From positions 1 to 64,000 of the forward strand of contig JAEWAY010000016.1 of assembly GCA_023391415.1 (NCBI GenBank): a stretch of DNA of 64,000 nt. The letters run 5' to 3'. The notes under the pieces were generated by a model. It made no database searches. It saw nothing but the letters and a program-made list of their open reading frames with translations, and had not been told where the DNA came from. Below are positions 10,283 through 19,341 of the stretch, piece by piece. How positions within the stretch are numbered: the stretch's first letter is position 1; each line of letters begins with the position of its first letter. A program made the position numbers and the translations under genes. Origin of the DNA: Bacteroidota bacterium (GTDB lineage: Bacteria; Bacteroidota; Bacteroidia; Cytophagales; Cytophagaceae).

Positions 10283-11036
10283 GCTCTGAGGAAGGAACGG
10301 CCCGGTGGGAGGGAATAAAACGCTTAAACCAGCTTTGGACTTTCATCTTGACTACGCCAAATACAGCCTCTTTAAATATTCCACTGGTCATTTTGGAGGT
10401 TCCTTTTGTACGGTCCGTAAAGATAATAGGCACTTCTTTCAAGCGAAATCCCAACTTCCACGCGTAAAACTTCATTTGTATCTGAAACCCGTAACCAGTA
10501 AACTTTATCTCATCAAAATTGATCGCTTCGAGCGCCTCCCGATGATATAGGATAAAGCCGGCTGTGGTATCGTTGATCGGCATTCCGGTGATCGTTCGCA
10601 CATAACGGCTTCCAAAATACGACATCAACAGCCGGTCCATCGGCCAGTTTACCACTGTAATCCCGTTAATATACCTCGAACCTATCGCCATATCATAGCC
10701 TTCTTCGCATACTTCGTACAGCCGTAGCAAATCAACGGGATTATGAGAAAAATCGGCGTCCATTTCCCCCACATACACATAATCGCGCCTCAAAGCGTAT
10801 TTGAATCCGTGAATATAGGCGGTACCCAGGCCCAGTTTGCCTTTTCGCCGTTCAAGAAAAAGACGATCCGGAAATTCGGCTTGCAAGGACTGTACAATGG
10901 AAGCGGTACCATCCGGTGAACCATCGTCGACGATCAGAACATCGAAAGGCCTCGCGAGGGAAAAAATAGCCCTTATGATGGCCTCTATATTTTCTTTTTC
11001 ATTATAGGTAGGTATAATAATCAGCGTTTTCTTCAC
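10275..11036 (-). CDS. Polyprenol monophosphomannose synthase-like glycosyltransferase family 2
   Basis: A GT2 enzyme of about 253 residues related to dolichyl-phosphate mannose synthases. It has the opening LIIIPTYNEKENIEAII, the nucleotide-binding VDDGSPDGTA, the metal-binding EMDADFSHNP and the acceptor-site region DTTAGFILYHREAL. The family transfers mannose (or another sugar) from a nucleotide sugar to a polyprenyl phosphate. The sugar here is unknown. No C-terminal membrane segments are present. I chose the GTG at 11036 (VKKTLIIIP) because homologues begin there. An upstream ATG at 11105 would add a 23-residue tail with no family match. The 3' end overlaps the convergent permease gene by 8 bp. 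Confidence 0.85.
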   Translation of the reverse strand: MKKTLIIIPTYNEKENIEAIIRAIFSLARPFDVLIVDDGSPDGTASIVQSLQAEFPDRLFLERRKGKLGLGTAYIHGFKYALRRDYVYVGEMDADFSHNPVDLLRLYEVCEEGYDMAIGSRYINGITVVNWPMDRLLMSYFGSRYVRTITGMPINDTTAGFILYHREALEAINFDEIKFTGYGFQIQMKFYAWKLGFRLKEVPIIFTDRTKGTSKMTSGIFKEAVFGVVKMKVQSWFKRFIPSHRAVPSSELN

Positions 11037-11331
11037 AGTCGTTACATATTTTAAAATCGTTCCATAGCGGGCTATCTCTGGCGGAATAGCTTTTATGAAA
11101 GTCAATTATAAGATATATTCCTAAAAAGAAAAAATCATGCCGTTTCAAATATCGCTTATAAGCCGGCCTCATCGACAACGATATCCCGGCATGGACAACT
11201 CTCTGCTAGTCTTACAGGTAGATGATTCCTCAGGCAGGCTTTTTTTTTCTATGGAAAATTTCTTTGATAAAAAGAAAACACATCCTACTTTTACTCCGTA
11301 GGTATGCAATGTTTTGTTTTTTTATTTTAAC

Positions 11332-11637
11332 ATGAGAACTCTAGTTTTAGCGACGCTGATCATGTCAGCTTTTTTTTCCTGCTCTCCCAAACCCAACGCT
11401 TGTATCAAAATAGCGGACAACGCGGAACGCGCGCGCGTCAACAGCACGGTACACTTCATAAGCTGCTCCGTCGACGCCAAGAAGTACAACTGGGATTTCG
11501 GAGATAGCAATACATATAAAAACGCGAACGCGCAGGTCAGGCATGTCTATAAGGAGACCGGTACGTATACGGTGACGCTTGAAGTGGTGAGCGGAGGCAA
11601 AAAATCCACCGCTTCCAAAACAATAGTTATTTATTAA
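11332..11637 (+). CDS. Small PKD-domain lipoprotein
   Basis: A 101-residue predicted lipoprotein. The signal ends in AFFSCS (acylated Cys about residue 17). The rest is a single PKD Ig-like domain with the hallmark WDFGDSN and the terminal strand pattern HVYKETGTYTVTLEV. PKD domains usually mediate adhesion or protein contacts on the cell surface. I prefer the ATG at 11332 over an upstream in-frame ATG at 11314, because it places positive charge directly before the hydrophobic core. It stands alone, with no operon partner. Confidence 0.75.
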   Translation: MRTLVLATLIMSAFFSCSPKPNACIKIADNAERARVNSTVHFISCSVDAKKYNWDFGDSNTYKNANAQVRHVYKETGTYTVTLEVVSGGKKSTASKTIVIY

Positions 11638-11706
11638 GCAGGCGTATAGTGGGAATACCCTTATTCCTGTATCCAGCTATTTTCCAATACTCCGGCTCTG
11701 AAAAAA

Positions 11707-11737
11707 TTTCTACTAAATAACTATTTTACTATCTTAG
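11707..11737 (+). promoter_or_regulatory. Possible Bacteroidota-type promoter for the gene at 11763
   Basis: TATCTTAG at 11730-11737 differs by one base from the TAnnTTTG -7 consensus, and TTT at 11707-11709 lies 20 nt upstream as a -33 candidate. It sits 25 nt before the ATG at 11763. Inference from consensus only. Confidence 0.3.
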
Positions 11738-11762
11738 CGAAAGTCGCATTAAAGTTTTCCTG

Positions 11763-12329
11763 ATGAAAATCCCATTATTGCTCGTTTTGGCCTTCTGCGC
11801 CACTTTGTCCCTTCAGAACGTAGAAGCTCAGGTGGACTCCGCGAAGGTCTACACTTACGAGACGGCGGCGTCGAGCAATCCATACGATGTATATAAGCTA
11901 AGCATGGTCAAGTACCTGACCGAAAAAAAATCATTGCCTAAAGACATTCTGAAGTACAGCAATTGCAGGGTATTGTATCTTTCAGCACCCACCAAGCGCA
12001 TTGTAAAAGGAAAGCAATATTTCGGAGAGTCGAAATTTAAAGACATTCCCGATTGGATTTCCGGTTTTGAATCCATAGAGCGCATTGAAATCCGGGGACA
12101 CGCCGGATTTCGGTTCGACAAAGAGTTGCTGAAATTAAAAGACTTAAAATCGCTCCGAGAGCTGGAAGTTGAGCCGGAAGAAATAAATGACGAGCTGATC
12201 TCGGCGCTTTCGGAATTCAGACAACTTAAAGAACTGGTAATTTATAGCTCTACGGAACAAGACGCCCGTCACCACGCGCGATTGAAAGAATTGCTGCCAG
12301 ACTGTCATGTACAGATCGTGCTCCAATAA
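11763..12329 (+). CDS. Exported leucine-rich-repeat-like protein, unknown function
   Basis: A 188-residue protein with a clear signal peptide (MKIPLLLVLAFCATLSL, cleavage near VEAQ). The mature part has spaced leucines and isoleucines in short units (ISGFESIERIEIRGHAG, LKSLRELEVEP, FRQLKELVIYSS), which look like divergent leucine-rich repeats. No catalytic motif is evident. It converges with the sugE gene. Function is not recognisable. Confidence 0.6.
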   Translation: MKIPLLLVLAFCATLSLQNVEAQVDSAKVYTYETAASSNPYDVYKLSMVKYLTEKKSLPKDILKYSNCRVLYLSAPTKRIVKGKQYFGESKFKDIPDWISGFESIERIEIRGHAGFRFDKELLKLKDLKSLRELEVEPEEINDELISALSEFRQLKELVIYSSTEQDARHHARLKELLPDCHVQIVLQ

Positions 12330-12425
12330 GATATCCGGAAAGATTTTTTTATAATCAAATTAATTTTATCAATCCACTTATAGAGAGGAGAGGCGGCTTA
12401 TACGAACGGATCTTTCTGGTCAAGA

Positions 12426-12749
12426 TCAGGATACCGTTTTGATACCAATAATGGAGCCTATCAATGTAGCGATAAAAAACAGGCGCCAGAAATTGGCGGG
12501 ATCTTTGAAGAAAACGACCCCGATCAATACGGTGCCGACAGCCCCGATACCCGTCCATACCGCGTAGGCTGTCCCGAGGGGCAGGCTCTGAGCCGCTTTT
12601 ACCAACAAGACCATACTACAGGCGAGAGCGACCGCGAAACCGGTATACCAGTACAAAGCTTCCATGCCATGAGTTTCCTTTGTCTTGCCCAGGCAAAAAG
12701 TAAAAGCCACTTCGAATAAGCCCGCGATAATCAGAATAATCCAGTTCAT
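12426..12749 (-). CDS. sugE: SugE/Gdx-type small multidrug resistance exporter (guanidinium exporter family)
   Basis: A 107-residue protein with four membrane helices. The N-terminus MNWIILIIAGLFEVAF contains the essential membrane glutamate (about Glu13). SLPLGTAYAVWTGIGAVGT is the signature of the SugE/Gdx branch of the SMR family rather than EmrE. Characterised Gdx proteins export guanidinium in exchange for protons as antiparallel dimers. I see no guanidine riboswitch in the short upstream region. Single-gene unit. Confidence 0.88.
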   Translation of the reverse strand: MNWIILIIAGLFEVAFTFCLGKTKETHGMEALYWYTGFAVALACSMVLLVKAAQSLPLGTAYAVWTGIGAVGTVLIGVVFFKDPANFWRLFFIATLIGSIIGIKTVS

Positions 12750-12818
12750 GGTTTAAAAATAGAATACGCGGCTTTAGTTTCCATAGGTTTTGGCAAAAAT
12801 TTTACTCCCGGCCCGCGC

Positions 12819-13862
12819 CTATTCTCCCCAGAAAGCGCCATTTGTAGTTACCAGGGCCTTTCGATGCTCTTCTCTCAGCGTATTCAGTATACCTGGCCTA
12901 CGCGTCCCGGACAGAAACTGGACATCGTATATTTCTTCCACACTATTTTCGTATCTAATAAAACCAACCTGTTCGCCACTAGGGAGATGAATCGCGACGA
13001 CGCCACAGAAAAGGGCGTCTCCGGCCACAGGCAATTCTCTAAACACGCTCGAGTTTTTACGAATCTCCGACAAGCCGATAAACAGAATGTCGCCCACACG
13101 GCACATACCTCTCAGGAAACCCTTAAGCCTGGCGATTGTATCATATTGCCCGGTAGCGGGATCTATCATAATCAATTCGCCTGTAGCGGAACATAAGACC
13201 AATAAGCGTCCCTCGTACATCCGCGGGGAATGAGGCATGGCGAGACCATGACAAACAATCTCTCCGGACTCTACCTCAATCACCGCGCCGCCATCGCGGA
13301 CTTGAGTTCTCCAGCCCTTGGGAGTGTCGGTGATACCCAGCACGGTCACATAGCGCGGTTTGCCGTTTTCCATCGCCATGCCGTTGAGGTGACAGCGATC
13401 ATCGGGCGTGAGGTCCGAGATAAAAGGAGGTTTCCATCGGAATTTAAAGCTAAACTCCTCATCAATGACGCTCAGGCAGGAAAACCGGGTGTTGACCGCC
13501 CACAACCCTCCGTCACCCCAGGCCATGTCGTGCAGATCAATTTCTCCGCTATAGTAAGTAGCTCTGGGCAGATAAAGACTATCATAAACGCCGGAGCCAT
13601 AATTGCCCGCCAGAGAACGGGAATTGGCCAGAACCTGTACTTCATACCGCGTGGCTACCGCGAGCTTATCGCCTTTTACGGCCAATCCCATAGCCTTGTC
13701 ATATTGACGGGGCAATTGAACAATTTCTTTTTCGCCGACCGCGCTGATAAAGATAAGCTTACCGGCCTGATAAGTCGTTATCGCCAGAGTTCCCCCCAGC
13801 TTCCACAGAAGCTCCCGCATACCCGGAGAAACCAAACAGGCGAAGGGTGGCAGATTTTGCAT
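12819..13862 (-). CDS. TIGR03032-family protein (beta-propeller-like, unknown function)
   Basis: A 347-residue protein without a signal peptide. It matches the TIGR03032/DUF4915 family in style. It opens with LLWKLGGTLAITTYQAGKL and contains HDMAWGDGGLWAVNTRFSCL, CHLNGMAMENGKPRYVT and LRGMCRVGDILFIGLSEIR, which are spaced like blades of a propeller. The family's biochemical role is unknown. In some bacteria it lies beside tetratricopeptide or sugar-related genes, but here the neighbours are an exporter and a secreted repeat protein. Confidence 0.75.
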   Translation of the reverse strand: MQNLPPFACLVSPGMRELLWKLGGTLAITTYQAGKLIFISAVGEKEIVQLPRQYDKAMGLAVKGDKLAVATRYEVQVLANSRSLAGNYGSGVYDSLYLPRATYYSGEIDLHDMAWGDGGLWAVNTRFSCLSVIDEEFSFKFRWKPPFISDLTPDDRCHLNGMAMENGKPRYVTVLGITDTPKGWRTQVRDGGAVIEVESGEIVCHGLAMPHSPRMYEGRLLVLCSATGELIMIDPATGQYDTIARLKGFLRGMCRVGDILFIGLSEIRKNSSVFRELPVAGDALFCGVVAIHLPSGEQVGFIRYENSVEEIYDVQFLSGTRRPGILNTLREEHRKALVTTNGAFWGE

Positions 13863-13951
13863 AGTCGTAGGAATATGTTTAACCGAAAAAGATATAGGTA
13901 TTCTATACGCTTTTTCATAATACCAGTCAGATTTTACAGACGCGGATCGCC

Positions 13952-15904
13952 TTACTCAAGGATGAGTTTTTTGATTCCGGTCCGTTCATTTTGTGTAAAC
14001 TCAAGCAGGTATGTTCCGGAAGGCAGGCCTTCAACCGAAATGATCCGGTTACTGATCCGCTGCCGCTTCAGGACATTCCCCGCGAGATCCATGATCCGGA
14101 TCTGAACATCGCCTTCCAGATCGATTCGCGCCGACTCCCTGGCCGGATTAGGATATAGGCGCGTCGACTCTCCAAACGCCTTGAGGGTATAATTCAAGCC
14201 TGTCTCCACCAGATCAACAACGGTAATTATGAATACTTTTTCAAGACTCAGTCCACCCTCATCAACGACCCGGAGCCGGATACTATACCTGTCTTTTATT
14301 TCAAAATCAGGGGCTTCCCTGATCAGTAAACGATCGTCTTCAATGAAGAAAGCCTCATTATCGTCATCTCCGGCGCCTTCCGTCAATAAATAAGTAAATT
14401 CTTCATTTTCATCAGGGTCGATCGCGCTTAATATCGCGATGACTGTTCCCGCGGATACATTTTCGTCTACCTCAAGGTCTGACGGATCTATGTCCTCTGG
14501 TGGATGGTTGATCGTATATCGTTGGGCGTAAATACCATGGCCGCCGCCATCCTGTCCTTCACTTGTCCAGGCAATGACAAAGTTCTTATTATCGGCTATG
14601 GCGACAGAAGGAGAGGACTGACTACCAGTGGTATAGGTATTTACAAGAAACTCCGCGCCTTCCGGTTCGCCAGTTGAATTGTAGCGCCGGGCGGAGACGC
14701 CGCCACTATTATTATCGAGCGCGGCGCTGTTCCAGGCAATAAGAAAGTCACCGGCGCTATTCATATGGACGGACGGAGCGTCTTGGCTTCCCTCGATCCG
14801 CGTATTTACAAGAAACTCCGAACCAATAGGTTCGCCCAAAGCGTTGTATCGTTGGGCGTATATGCCATCGCCGTCGCCATCCTGAAGACTTTGCCAGACT
14901 ACCACAAAATCGCCGTCGCTATCCATAGCGACATCGGTAGCCTTTTGCTGTCCTCGCGTGTAGGTGTTTACCTGAAACTCCGCTCCCTGTTTCACGCCGC
15001 TTGCGTTATAGCGTTGGCCGTAAATACCGTAGCTGCTCCCATCCTGATTATCGCTCTGCCAGGTAACGACAAAATCACCATCGTCGTCCATAGCTACGGC
15101 GGAAAAACGCTGGATACCATCAACGCGTGTATTGACATGCTGTTCTCCGCCCAGGGCCTCCCCGGAGGCATTGTACCGCCGCGCGAAAATTCCGTAGCGC
15201 GTATCCTGCGGACAACTCCAGGCAACGACAAAATCGCCGTCGCTGTCCATGGCGACGGAAGGAGAGTATTGATTTCCGTCTGTATATATATTTACCTGAA
15301 ATTCATTCCCCAGAGCCATACCGGACGCGTCGAAACGCTGCCCGAAGACACCTCCTTGATGACCATCCTGGCCATGACTGGTCCAGACTATGACAAAATT
15401 GCCATGGCCATCCATAGCGATGGCTGGCTGAGTCTGCCGCCCCTGCATATGAGTATTTACCCTAAACTCAGCGGCGGCAGGCTGTCCCGCCGCGTTGTAT
15501 CGTTGGGCGTAAATACCATATTCCGTCGGGTCGTCCTGGCCCCTGCTAGCCCAGGTAACGACAAAACCACCATTCCTGGCTATGGCGATCTTTTGATATC
15601 GCTGCGCGCCTATAGTATGTGTATTGACCCTGAATTCTTCTCCCACTGGCTTCACTTCCTGAGCTACCGAAGAGCTAAAACTTAATCCTGTAATCGCCAG
15701 AGCAACACCACCATGTTGAAATTTATTTTCAAAACGCGTTAATCTGGCTTTCATTCTTTCAAGCCTTCTCAAGATCCTGTACTGCCGGCGGTGGCCTAAC
15801 TCTCTAAATCTGCCGGACCAAAGACTTTTACTGAACCGGATCCGCGATTTATTGTATAAGGCTATAAGACGCTGGTATAAGTAATCAAATATATTTTTAC
15901 GCAT
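13952..15904 (-). CDS. Secreted repeat protein with cadherin-like domain and T9SS type A sorting tail
   Basis: A 650-residue protein. After a long basic N-terminus (about 50 residues rich in Arg/Lys before MKARLTRFENKF) comes a hydrophobic export signal ending near SSVAQ. Seven tandem repeats of about 52-56 residues follow. Each has the pattern EFxVNTxxxGxQ, VAMDxDGDFVVxWxS, YGIYxQRYNAxGE. Next is a cadherin-like module (about 475-565; DENVSAGTVI, IDPDENEEFTYLL). The end is a sorting domain (RLYPNP, GLPSGTYLLEF, KLILE). The protein should therefore be surface-attached by the T9SS and processed by PorU. The function of the repeats is not known. They may be adhesive. The unusual extra basic leader could mean that the true start is the internal ATG before KARLTRF. 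Confidence 0.8.
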   Translation of the reverse strand: MRKNIFDYLYQRLIALYNKSRIRFSKSLWSGRFRELGHRRQYRILRRLERMKARLTRFENKFQHGGVALAITGLSFSSSVAQEVKPVGEEFRVNTHTIGAQRYQKIAIARNGGFVVTWASRGQDDPTEYGIYAQRYNAAGQPAAAEFRVNTHMQGRQTQPAIAMDGHGNFVIVWTSHGQDGHQGGVFGQRFDASGMALGNEFQVNIYTDGNQYSPSVAMDSDGDFVVAWSCPQDTRYGIFARRYNASGEALGGEQHVNTRVDGIQRFSAVAMDDDGDFVVTWQSDNQDGSSYGIYGQRYNASGVKQGAEFQVNTYTRGQQKATDVAMDSDGDFVVVWQSLQDGDGDGIYAQRYNALGEPIGSEFLVNTRIEGSQDAPSVHMNSAGDFLIAWNSAALDNNSGGVSARRYNSTGEPEGAEFLVNTYTTGSQSSPSVAIADNKNFVIAWTSEGQDGGGHGIYAQRYTINHPPEDIDPSDLEVDENVSAGTVIAILSAIDPDENEEFTYLLTEGAGDDDNEAFFIEDDRLLIREAPDFEIKDRYSIRLRVVDEGGLSLEKVFIITVVDLVETGLNYTLKAFGESTRLYPNPARESARIDLEGDVQIRIMDLAGNVLKRQRISNRIISVEGLPSGTYLLEFTQNERTGIKKLILE

Positions 15905-16079
15905 ATCTGAAAGATTTTGGGACGATTGGCTGACGCAAGATAAAACATAATGATGACTTTAGCACTGTAAAATCATGTATATCCGGCTATTCTTAAATTG
16001 AGGTTACACGCGTTATGAACTAGGGCTTCATTTTTAACATCGCTTCCTAAAGAAGCTTGACCTATGCCCAAGAAAGCCG

Positions 16080-18025
16080 ATTTCAATTCCAACATGGTAC
16101 GATTAAAAGAAAGCTAAAAACGACAAATTGTCGTACATTGGTTCTATTTCAATTCCAACATGGTACGATTAAAAGAGAGATTCACTCCCGGAACAATAGA
16201 GGATGAAATTATTTCAATTCCAACATGGTACGATTAAAAGGTGCTGGCTTTATCAGCTTCCTGCAACATCCGCAAAATTTCAATTCCAACATGGTACGAT
16301 TAAAAGCAGCAGGCGTTTGCTCAATCACCGCGCGTTGATATGAATTTCAATTCCAACATGGTACGATTAAAAGTCTGTTTCGGCGTAAATTCTTTGAAAA
16401 CAGACGTATTTCAATTCCAACATGGTACGATTAAAAGTCCTGCCGACTTGCCAACAGGCGAGCATCCTTATCAAATTTCAATTCCAACATGGTACGATTA
16501 AAAGACTTGTCTTCGTATTTGTACAGCTTCTGTATCAATTTATTTCAATTCCAACATGGTACGATTAAAAGGAAATAAGCTGGATTTCCGTATTCGTTAT
16601 GATACAATTTCAATTCCAACATGGTACGATTAAAAGATTAGATGGCATTAAGATAAAATCCGTCGGTGTCTCATTTCAATTCCAACATGGTACGATTAAA
16701 AGGCCAGGGCGTATTTAACCGGTTTGTAGGGGAGTAATTTCAATTCCAACATGGTACGATTAAAAGAAAGAGGGTGAAAATAAAAAGACAGACCGAGAAC
16801 GAATTTCAATTCCAACATGGTACGATTAAAAGCATTAATCCGGAAGCGGCGGAACATTCAGGCTACTTCATTTCAATTCCCACATGGTACGATTAAAAGG
16901 ACCAGCGGCAATTTTTTTAATATTGTCCTCGAGCTATTTCAATTCCAACATGGTACGATTAAAAGCTTCTGAGGATATAGGCGCCATCCAGCACAAATTG
17001 TAATTTCAATTCCAACATGGTACGATTAAAAGTTGAAATCGAAGCCGCTGATCGCCGTGTCTATACGGTATTTCAATTCCAACATGGTACGATTAAAAGA
17101 AAGGAGAGGCGGCATGAGCGCGATATATAAAGCCTATTTCAATTCCAACATGGTACGATTAAAAGGAAACTGAGCATAATTAAGTAACTCAGTATAATCG
17201 TTCTTTCAATTCCAACATGGTACGATTAAAAGCCCGCCGCTAAAATCGTTAGATTTTGCACTAGCATACTTTCAATTCCAACATGGTACGATTAAAAGGG
17301 ACCTTCCAAACGACATTGAAGAACTCGCCAACTCTTTCAATTCCAACATGGTACGATTAAAAGATGTGTCTTCCGGAGTGACTTATAATTTCTATCCTTC
17401 TTTCAATTCCAACATGGTACGATTAAAAGTTCAAGGGGCATATAGGAAACCGCTCTTTGGACAGCTTTCAATTCCAACATGGTACGATTAAAAGGGAAAA
17501 GACATAAAGATAATTAAATCATTTCTAAACCTTTCAATTCCAACATGGTACGATTAAAAGACCGGTGCTGGCTTTCTTTTGCTCCGACTGTGCAGGCTTT
17601 CAATTCCAACATGGTACGATTAAAAGCCGGTTGGCGTCCGCTGAATCCGCCGCGGATATGTACTTTCAATTCCAACATGGTACGATTAAAAGTCGGAGAT
17701 GCGGATTAAATTATTGTCGTACCAGCCAGCTTTCAATTCCAACATGGTACGATTAAAAGATATACCTCAGTGACTCATCGTTTATTATAGATTGTCTTTC
17801 AATTCCAACATGGTACGATTAAAAGAATAGCGAGATATCTATCTCTATACTCTCTATTGTCGTCTTTCAATTCCAACATGGTACGATTAAAAGAAGAATT
17901 TTGTTTAATTTTTCACGAGATTCAGCCAACTTTCAATTCCAACATGGTACGATTAAAAGCAGAGGGATGATGTTAGAACCGATCAGGTAAACAAACTTTC
18001 AATTCCAACATGGTACGATTAAAAG
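16080..18025 (-). CRISPR. CRISPR array 1: 30 repeats, 29 spacers, transcribed leftwards
   Basis: I counted 30 copies of a 30-nt repeat with a period of 64-67 nt, so spacers are about 34-37 nt. On the + strand the repeat starts ATTTCAATTCC, has AACATGGTAC in the middle and ends GATTAAAAG. Read on the - strand it ends in ATTGAAAT, the typical 8-nt crRNA 5' tag of type I-B/III repeats. Together with the leader at the right end, this shows transcription from right to left. Repeats 1-17 (left, older) begin with A, whereas repeats 18-30 (from 17203) begin with C, changing the last tag base. Repeat 13 (16870) has one A-to-C change. The spacers look unique by eye. Confidence 0.97.
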
Positions 18026-18236
18026 CCGTCTGGCTGCGAATACAAATATGCCTAAAATCAGGATGATAGCAAAAGGAGAGGAGCGTTTTTTTGACTAAAA
18101 AGTCGTCGATCACCAATGATATGATTTTGCCCGGGCATCGAAGACTTCTGAAAATCAAAAACTTATCTACTTTTTCATGTATTCAAGGCTGTTTTCAGGC
18201 TAGTTTTGGACCTGTATAAAGACGATCGACGACTTT
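18026..18236 (-). promoter_or_regulatory. CRISPR leader 1
   Basis: This 211-bp segment abuts the right end of array 1. It is about 90% identical, without gaps, to the segment at the right end of array 2 (25286-25496). Such conservation next to two arrays marks the leader, which holds the array promoter and the site of spacer insertion. It includes AGTCGTCGATC at 18101-18111 and its inverse GATCGACGACT at 18224-18234. A third, middle copy is degenerate here. A weak promoter-like CATATTTG lies on the - strand close to the first repeat. Confidence 0.85.
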
Positions 18237-18294
18237 CATACTTCTTAAAGCCATACGTCCATGTCACTGCAAACTTCATTTTTTTCCCAAAGAG

Positions 18295-19107
18295 CTAAAA
18301 AAAGAATGTCAAGTCATTTCCTCCGCTATTACGTTTTTTCCCGGTTAACTTGTCATACTTTTCTATTTCCTCCTTCAGATAACGTTCGTACTGGGTATAC
18401 ATAAAGTACTTAAAAATGGAAGCGTCTTCCTGTTGCCTGCTTTCTTTCAAAGCTGTAAAATAATCCGCTTTATCCTCTTTATATACTATCGCCATCGGCA
18501 GATCTGCCACCCGTTGTATATAGTTCATCAGCAAACGACTGGTTCGCCCGTTGCCATCATAAAACGGATGGATCGATACAAGGTGAAAATGTGCCATAAA
18601 AGACACTTCCAGTATATCAGTAGAAGTGCTACACTCGGCAAGTTGTTTCTTTATTGCCAATACCAGTTCTTCAACCAGATATTCTACTTTGTCATAATTG
18701 ACAAAATAAGAATCACCCGCGCTGACATTACCTTTGCGATACATACCTTGTGAAGCATCAATGATACCGAACACTGTCTGATATATCGCGCCTGTTCCTT
18801 TCATAACCCGCGCGTTGACAGCCCTTATAAAAGCTGAGGAAACAGGTTCTTTTCTACTGGCAGTATCCAATACAAACTGTAAAGCCTGAAAGTGATCTCT
18901 TGTCATCAGGCTATGCTCAAGGGGTTTGCCTTTAGGCGTCAGATTTTCTTCCAGCAAAAGCCTGGTTTCTACATCCGTCAGCGTAGAACCTTCGATTGTT
19001 GCCGAATGATGAACGATCGCGTATTGATTAAACTTTTCATAATCAATAATCTCATCAAGATTCTTGCTGTAATACTGCTTAAGGAGTTTTTCGACAGCCG
19101 CTTTCAT
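18295..19107 (-). CDS. fic: Fic-family protein AMPylase with N-terminal inhibitory helix (class II)
   Basis: A 270-residue Fic protein. The catalytic signature is complete: HPFYDGNGRTSR (HxFx(D/E)GNGRxxR, with the catalytic His, the anion-binding loop and the metal-binding acid). Near the N-terminus SATIEGS fits the (S/T)xxxE(G/N) inhibitory motif, whose Glu blocks ATP binding in class II Fic enzymes. Fic proteins usually transfer AMP to a hydroxyl group of a target protein. The target here is unknown. I chose the ATG at 19107. The frame runs upstream to 19200, but that extension reads through a CRISPR repeat remnant (SYHVGIE) and is not protein-like. The gene sits between array 2 and leader 1 in the same orientation as the arrays. 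Confidence 0.88.
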   Translation of the reverse strand: MKAAVEKLLKQYYSKNLDEIIDYEKFNQYAIVHHSATIEGSTLTDVETRLLLEENLTPKGKPLEHSLMTRDHFQALQFVLDTASRKEPVSSAFIRAVNARVMKGTGAIYQTVFGIIDASQGMYRKGNVSAGDSYFVNYDKVEYLVEELVLAIKKQLAECSTSTDILEVSFMAHFHLVSIHPFYDGNGRTSRLLMNYIQRVADLPMAIVYKEDKADYFTALKESRQQEDASIFKYFMYTQYERYLKEEIEKYDKLTGKKRNSGGNDLTFFF

Positions 19108-19147
19108 AAAAATCAGTTTCGAGGTAGCGAATCGGAGCATTCCCGCC

Positions 19148-19176
19148 GTTTCAATTCCAACATGGTACGATAAGAG
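19148..19176 (-). repeat. Solitary degenerate CRISPR repeat upstream of fic
   Basis: A 29-nt copy of the repeat starting GTTTCAATTCC and ending GATAAGAG (one deletion and substitutions at the end) lies 41 nt upstream of the fic start and 166 nt from the distal end of array 2. It is flanked by non-repeat sequence and looks like a stranded relic of the old end of an array. Between it and array 2, near 19253-19276, AACGTGT and ACACGTT form a short hairpin followed by T residues on the + strand. Confidence 0.85.
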
Positions 19177-19341
19177 CAAGTTAAGAAAAATGTTTAGCAA
19201 TGCGAAACTAAAACGATTCGATTCTGAAATAATAAGATGGGCATTGAAAGCTTAACGTGTTAGGTGACACGTTTTTAAGTCGCCCTCATGCAAACTTATG
19301 ACTAAAATTCCCGAAGCTTGCTGGCTGAGGCTCTCGAAGCC

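Noticed and set aside
14765..15685. A 306-residue open frame on the + strand
   Set aside because: It is antisense to the repeat protein at 13952-15904. Its regularity is the shadow of that gene's repeats and it has no family motif.
16080..18025. Rightward (+ strand) transcription of the arrays
   Set aside because: The shared leaders are at the right ends, the truncated repeat is at the left end, and the - strand repeat ends in the classical ATTGAAA tag.
19108..19200. N-terminal 31-residue extension of Fic
   Set aside because: It reads through a decayed CRISPR repeat and has no similarity to Fic N-termini. The ATG at 19107 is better.
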